Shown here in pieces: positions 59,748-64,000 of a stretch of 64,000 nucleotides of DNA (positions within the stretch are counted from its first letter, which is position 1; every line of letters begins with the position of its first letter). The notes under the pieces were generated by a model that saw nothing but the letters and a program-made list of their open reading frames with translations, was not told the origin of the DNA and did no database searches. The stretch is from positions 8,221,531 through 8,285,530 of the forward strand of contig NC_079206.1 of assembly GCF_026745355.1 (NCBI RefSeq), given 5' to 3'. The stretch comes from Beta vulgaris subsp. vulgaris (lineage: Eukaryota > Streptophyta > Magnoliopsida > Caryophyllales > Amaranthaceae). The translations under genes were made by a program, and so were the position numbers.

Positions 59748-61395
59748 TCATTCAAGCCCAGCAACTCTGTGCCTTAACTTCATGTTGTGATTTTCCTATA
59801 CAAAACAATCAAGGAACACAATAAGTTTCTTGGTACCACAGCCCAGCATTGTTAGAAGTTCAAAATTTGAAATATCAGTCAACCCTCAATATTCCCAGTT
59901 ACCATTGAATTCAATAAAATATTAGAGCAAACTTTGTATCTTTTCCGCATAATACAACGTCAATAGATAAACGATATTCTTTAATAGCTACTAAAATTCT
60001 GGAAAATGTCAGCCTTTATACATATCAAATTCAATCCAAGTCTTTCAAAAGTTCGTAACCGAAGTCATTAATAGTATAATTCCAAATTCCATAGCATGTT
60101 AAGACAACATTTGTGCAACTCATATCTTAGTTGACATCAAATGCATCCACATTTCCCAATTTTCACAGCATTTAACAAAGCAATTAGTACAAACCCTACA
60201 TAACTTTTAACATAAAAAACAATGCACATTTCTCAATTCAATTCAATTCCAGTTCCAATCAACTCAAAAGCAATAGTTCCAACACGATTCCGAAACCAAA
60301 CAATACAATCACTAAAACCACCAATCACTACACAAAACATACCATCAATAACCCATCAATGTCATTTCGATATCAATCCAACAAAATTCAATTCAATTCC
60401 AGTTCCAATCAACTCAAACACAATAGTTCCAACACGATTCCGAAACCAAACAATACAATCACTAAAACCACCAATCACTACATAAAACTTACCATCTCAA
60501 GAACTTTCGAAGACGAGCTTTCGACTTGTCTCGCCAAACAATCAAGCTTAGCAAGCATCTTCTCATACAACTCCTCAACTCCACCCATATAACTCACAGC
60601 ATCAACTCCCATTAATCTACTCAAACTCCCAAGCTCATACCCCTCCACATACGCCCCCAAATCCTTCTGATCCTTGGCAACTCTCTTCATCTCTTTCAAA
60701 TTCATATTTTCTCTCTCCTTCTCATCCTCCCTCATGGGGGACCCACCTTGAAACTCACACGGAAAACAAGGAAGCTCCGAATTCGGCGAAAACGCACTAT
60801 AATGCCCTCGAAACGCCGGACCAATGTTAACAACATCCAACGACATCGTTTCGAACGAATTATCCGATCTCCTAAACTGATAAACCCTATAATCGTGAGT
60901 GTGAATTAGGGTTTGAGAATCCTGAAACGGCGTCGTAAGGATCAGGAAAATCCGAGGTGAATCCGAGGACATAGAATGAGTGACGGCGAATTCACGGAGA
61001 GATGGCCGGAGATGCGATTTCCGGCGACCGGAAAACCATCCTATGACTTGGCGGTGGTGATTCCGGTGGAGGAGTGAGGATATATCGCCGGAAGAGTTAG
61101 CGGAGGAGATGAATCCGGTGATTGTGGCGACGAGAGAGTCAGGGGAAGGAGAAGGAGAGTCGTCGGAAAGAGAAAGTGGAGTTTGGAGAGAGAATTTTCC
61201 GAAGAGAAGACCCTCAATGTTTGATGGAGAAGAAGATAAGCGATTGATGAGAGAAGAAAGAGTTGGACCTGAGATTGTGATTTTCTGCAATGGAAGGTCT
61301 TCCATGGCGGAAGAAGAGAGTGAAATTGGGGAAGGAAGAGAGGAGAGAGAAAGTGAGGTGAGATTGAGGTTGGGAGGTGGTGGGATGGGAGCCAT
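59748..61395 (-). CDS. Abraxas/Abro1-like MPN-domain scaffold protein
   Basis: Exon 1 (61395-60493) and a short exon 2 (59795-59748, encoding ENHNMKLRHRVAGLE) join in phase 0 to give 316 residues. The frame is open upstream to an ATG at 61491, but a TATA box (TATATAAA, 61477-61484) lies inside that extension, so the start at 61395 is preferred. The N-terminal MPN-like domain has VIGWFSGRRKSHLRPSLREF and IFLILTTPFQ..., matching the GW(Y/F)..RR..(S/T)xRE and VFLL(L/F)T pattern of Abraxas/Abro1. A coiled-coil follows (about 245-300). It lacks the JAMM zinc motif, so it is a scaffold; in animals this family holds BRCC36 in the BRCA1-A and BRISC deubiquitinase complexes. No C-terminal SPxF motif is present. 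Confidence 0.82.
60241..60492. repeat. 150-bp tandem duplication at the intron 1 donor
   Basis: The segment from AATTCAATTCCAGTTCCAAT to CACCAATCACTAC is present twice at a 150-bp offset. The right copy runs into the exon 1/intron boundary; the left copy ends in a donor-like GATGGTATGT on the minus strand. Confidence 0.85.
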
Positions 61396-61476
61396 TTTTT
61401 CAATTTGTTTTGGTATTGTTAATAGGTGTGGAGGCGTGATTCCCTGATCTCTGAGAGTGGACTCATACGTAATTTG

Positions 61477-61484
61477 TTTATATA
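61477..61484 (-). promoter_or_regulatory. TATA box of the Abraxas-like gene
   Basis: TATATAAA on the minus strand, about 82 bp upstream of the chosen start codon, allowing a ~50-nt 5' UTR. Confidence 0.55.
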
Positions 61485-62553
61485 AGAGCATTTACATTGG
61501 TGGTTAAAAATTCTAAATGATTTTCATGTTTATAATGTCAACTGTAGTGATGACAAATGACAAGTGGATAAAGAAATTGAATATTTTTCATGTGATGAAC
61601 ACAAACTCATGTAAAAGAATTCAATTTTTTTTTTTTGATTGTTTCTCTTTCATCGTATTCGTTCATTTTTCCTTTATTTTCAAAAGAAAAGTTAAATAAT
61701 TATATTTATTTTATAAGAGGTGTGTAGCTATTAAAAGAAAAAGGTTAAATAGTTATAATTATGAAACACATAAACCTATTTCACAAAATACTTTATCAAC
61801 TAGACATAGTTTTAAAATATATGTAATGTTGTCGTTTTGTAACGATTATATTACAATAAGAAAAAAAAAAGTTTTTTAAAATGATAGTATTCAATTTTAA
61901 GCTTGGTAACTCTTTGGGAAAGTTTTCTCTTTGCCATTTCTCTTCCATCATATTAGTTCATCTATCCTTCATTTTATTTCTAAGAGAAAACTTGAATATC
62001 TATGGAATATGAAAACCTATTTCACATTATACTTTACCAAATATCAACTAGTATAATTAGTTAGGGTTTTACAAGGTGATACCTAAGACCCGTGATTAAA
62101 TTCAAGTCTACATTGATTGTCATTGTTGTTCTCTCTACACCAAAAAGAAAAGAACGTTATTTAATGGACATATTAGTTCCAAAATATGTGTATTAATGTA
62201 GTTTTATAACAATTGTACTCTCACTAAGATAGGTATTTAAGGTGGATTTGAAACCTTACACCAATTTTCCTAAACCCAATTTCTCTTTGTGAAAGTTCAA
62301 CATAATTATTGGATTTTTAATAGACAATAATGGTTTGTCTCAAATTCTTTAAGCATATTTGAGCTACTAGAAAGTTGAATATGATACTAACTCGGATTAT
62401 ATAGCTTTCTTTTAATTACCTGTATTTGCTCATTTGAAACTATCTTTCTTTACTATATAATGCTTATTTCTTGGTAAAAAAAGAAGAAGTATATATTGCT
62501 TAGTTGGATGATATCAAATGACCAATAAGCCACAAAAAAAGCCTTGCCTCTAT

Positions 62554-62914
62554 TAGGGGGAGCAAAAATTTCGGGAACCCGATCCAAGACCCGAACCTGG
62601 TCTATTTTTGGCATATGTGAGGTGGTTAGACGTTCCAAATATAATTAGGTAACAAGTTCCTAAGTAAAAAGTTCGTAGGCTTTTAGGCCCGTTTAATTGT
62701 TTTTCGAATTTCACACCTCAATAGTCCCATTTTGTATGATGTTAAACCGACAATCGGGTAACTAGTTCTGAACCCGATACCTAGTGGTTTCAAATCTGGG
62801 TCCAAAAATTAGTACCCGGTTGGATCAATTTCAATTCCAATTGCAATATTTTGGGACCCATCCCAGTTTCGGATCCACAAAATTCCACCAGATTTCTGGT
62901 TGTACTCACCCCTC
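62554..62914. mobile_element. hAT-type MITE with perfect 8-bp duplication
   Basis: The left end TAGGGGGAGCA and right end TGTACTCACCCCTC are inverted with small differences; GCCTCTAT flanks both sides (62546-62553 and 62915-62922). The interior is rich in AACCCGA/CCGGTT motifs. No coding capacity. Confidence 0.88.
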
Positions 62915-63020
62915 GCCTCTATCATGTTCTTCATACACCCAATAGATCAATAATTCACACACCCCAAACAGAGAAAAGAAGAAAAAAAAAACCACATCCA
63001 CAAACACACAAGTCGTACTA

Positions 63021-63105
63021 AGAATATCTTAGCGTAGTGGTTAAAATTAAAGTAACCTGAACTACAAGTTACAAGTTCGAATCCCTAGCCTTTTTTTTTT
63101 ATATA
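63021..63105 (+). mobile_element. Short tRNA-derived SINE-like sequence
   Basis: Box A-like TTAGCGTAGTGGTTAAAATT and box B-like AAGTTCGAATCCCTAG end in a T run (63092-63101), the pol III terminator type. It is related in style to, but shorter than, the SINEs at 45389 and 47459. Confidence 0.55.
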
Positions 63106-63128
63106 TACTGACTTCGTATTTCACACAG

Positions 63129-63467
63129 GCTATGTTTAGTTCACCTGAAATTTTATGATCTGAACTTATTTGATCTGAACTTATTTTTTCTGATCTGATC
63201 TGATTTACAAGATCTTATCTTTTAGATTTTTCTCAATATATAAGAAAAAATATAGTCATGTGGGGTCTTGTTTGATTCGTCTCGATGAATACTTTATTAA
63301 TATTCAATTATTATAATTTTTACTAATATGTAATGAAAGATATTTAATATTAATAATGATTTTTAAGTATAAGCATGATCTGAACTAATCTAAAGTTATT
63401 TTTTTGATTTGACCTGATATGAAATTATTTTTTATGATCTGACCTGATCTGATTAAATCTTGCACGA
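63129..63467. mobile_element. Partial copy of the TTTAGTTCACCT element
   Basis: GGCTATGTTTAGTTCACCTG followed by repeated GATCTGAACTTATTT motifs matches the right end of the nested element at 4998-5937 in inverted orientation. The interior also carries the GTCATGTGGGGTCTTGTTTG phrase seen in the Stowaway copies. The other end is missing or diverged. Confidence 0.5.
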
Positions 63468-63581
63468 TGAAAGTCTCTCCCTAGGGCGAACTAGGGTTTG
63501 AGTGTTCTAGTCTTGGTAGTCCATTGTTTCTTCTCGATCTTTCGAGGTTTTGATCCCTTCTTGGGATTGAAACTGGCCATT

Positions 63582-64000
63582 ATGGCTGAAGAAATCTCTC
63601 TTAAAGTCTCTAATATGCGAATTACAGAAGCGAAGACAAACTGTTAGTTCTCGACGGAAATTTGGAAAATGAAAATAATCAAGATCTTGCCCTATCGTTG
63701 GTGGGGAAACTTTTATCTGTACGATCATATAACTTTGATGCTAAGAAGCGAACTCTAAACCAGATATGGTCTATCTCTAATGGCGCCTTATTTCGGGTGA
63801 TCGAAAATGGCCTCTTTGTGGTCCAATTTGCGAATCAGCGGGATAAAGCAAAAGTCATGGCGGGTCTCCCGTGGACTTTTGATCAACATCTAGTTTTATT
63901 GAATGAGATCGATGGTGACCAACAACCATCTAATATAACCCTAAAGTTTTTCCCTTTCTGGGTTAGGCTTTATAATCTGCCTCTAGGAAGTCGGTCGGAA
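63582..64000 (+). pseudogene. DUF4283 / LINE ORF1-like region, frameshifted and cut by the window end
   Basis: From about 63641 one frame encodes LLVLDGNLENENNQDLALSL, then AKKRTLNQIWSISNGALFRV, then FVVQFANQRDKAKVMAGLPW and FFPFWVRLYNLPLGSRSE, the DUF4283 pattern found in non-LTR retrotransposon ORF1 (gag-like) proteins. A plausible start (MAEEISLKVSNMRITEAK, from 63582) is in a different frame, so a one- or two-base indel near 63630-63640 breaks the N-terminus. The domain continues beyond the window, so zinc knuckle and reverse transcriptase cannot be checked. Confidence 0.75.

Larger units (their letters stand above)
61396..63467. other. Upstream region of the Abraxas-like gene and transposon-rich DNA
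   Basis: Apart from the TATA box of the Abraxas-like gene, a hAT MITE (62554-62914), a SINE-like piece (63021-63105) and an element related to 4998-5937 (from about 63129), nothing was recognised in this AT-rich stretch. Confidence 0.5.

Noticed and set aside
60222..60485. 87-residue frame on the plus strand
   Set aside because: It reads through the 150-bp tandem duplication in an intron; repeated residues reflect the DNA duplication.
61396..61491. 32-residue N-terminal extension of the Abraxas-like protein
   Set aside because: The TATA box would be inside the coding sequence and the extension has no resemblance to family members.

Overview
The window is nuclear DNA of a eudicot plant. The genes are split by short and long GT-AG introns, the intergenic DNA is AT-rich and full of MITEs, SINEs and satellite-like arrays, and the protein families are plant-specific or have clear plant forms (TBL acetyltransferases, BZR, DREB2, plastid MATE, plant BRCA2). 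A Caryophyllales species (spinach/beet relatives) is only a guess from the look of the repeats; no species-diagnostic sequence was identified. All gene models were assembled by hand by joining exons in frame at GT-AG sites; no alignments or transcripts were available, and comparisons with Arabidopsis proteins are from memory.

Layout. 1-16.7 kb: two tandem same-strand TBL (DUF231/PC-esterase) genes, probably Golgi xylan O-acetyltransferases; the first has introns inflated by nested MITEs. 17.9-18.5 kb (-): an unusually short BZR1/BES1-family protein, consisting of a DNA-binding domain plus an LxLxL repression motif. 18.5-22.3 kb: intergenic, with an LTR-retrotransposon remnant that has a clear primer-binding site. 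22.3-30.6 kb (-): a complete 18-exon BRCA2 homologue. 30.7-34.5 kb: MITEs, a degenerate ~320-bp tandem array, and a hAT MITE nested in a Stowaway-like MITE. 34.6-42.2 kb (+): a 13-exon plastid MATE transporter (DTX44-like). 43.0-44.2 kb (-) and 48.1-49.9 kb (+): two divergent DREB2-type AP2/ERF factors. 50.9-55.8 kb: a 4.9-kb Mutator-like element with ~47-bp terminal inverted repeats and a perfect 10-bp target-site duplication, whose interior is mostly a ~319-bp tandem array. 59.7-61.4 kb (-): an Abraxas/Abro1-like MPN protein. 62.5-64 kb: a hAT MITE, a tRNA-derived SINE-like piece and a broken DUF4283 (LINE ORF1-like) region cut by the window end.

Functionally the genes are mostly unrelated neighbours, as is normal in plants: cell-wall acetylation (TBL pair), brassinosteroid-type transcriptional control (mini-BZR), homologous recombination and DNA-damage signalling (BRCA2, Abraxas-like), plastid export (MATE) and abiotic-stress transcription (DREB2 pair). 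The most unusual items are the satellite-bearing Mutator-like element, the mini-BZR that lacks the phospho-regulatory region, the expanded AP2 loops in both DREB2 paralogues, and a tandem duplication that copies the intron-1 5' splice site of the Abraxas-like gene.
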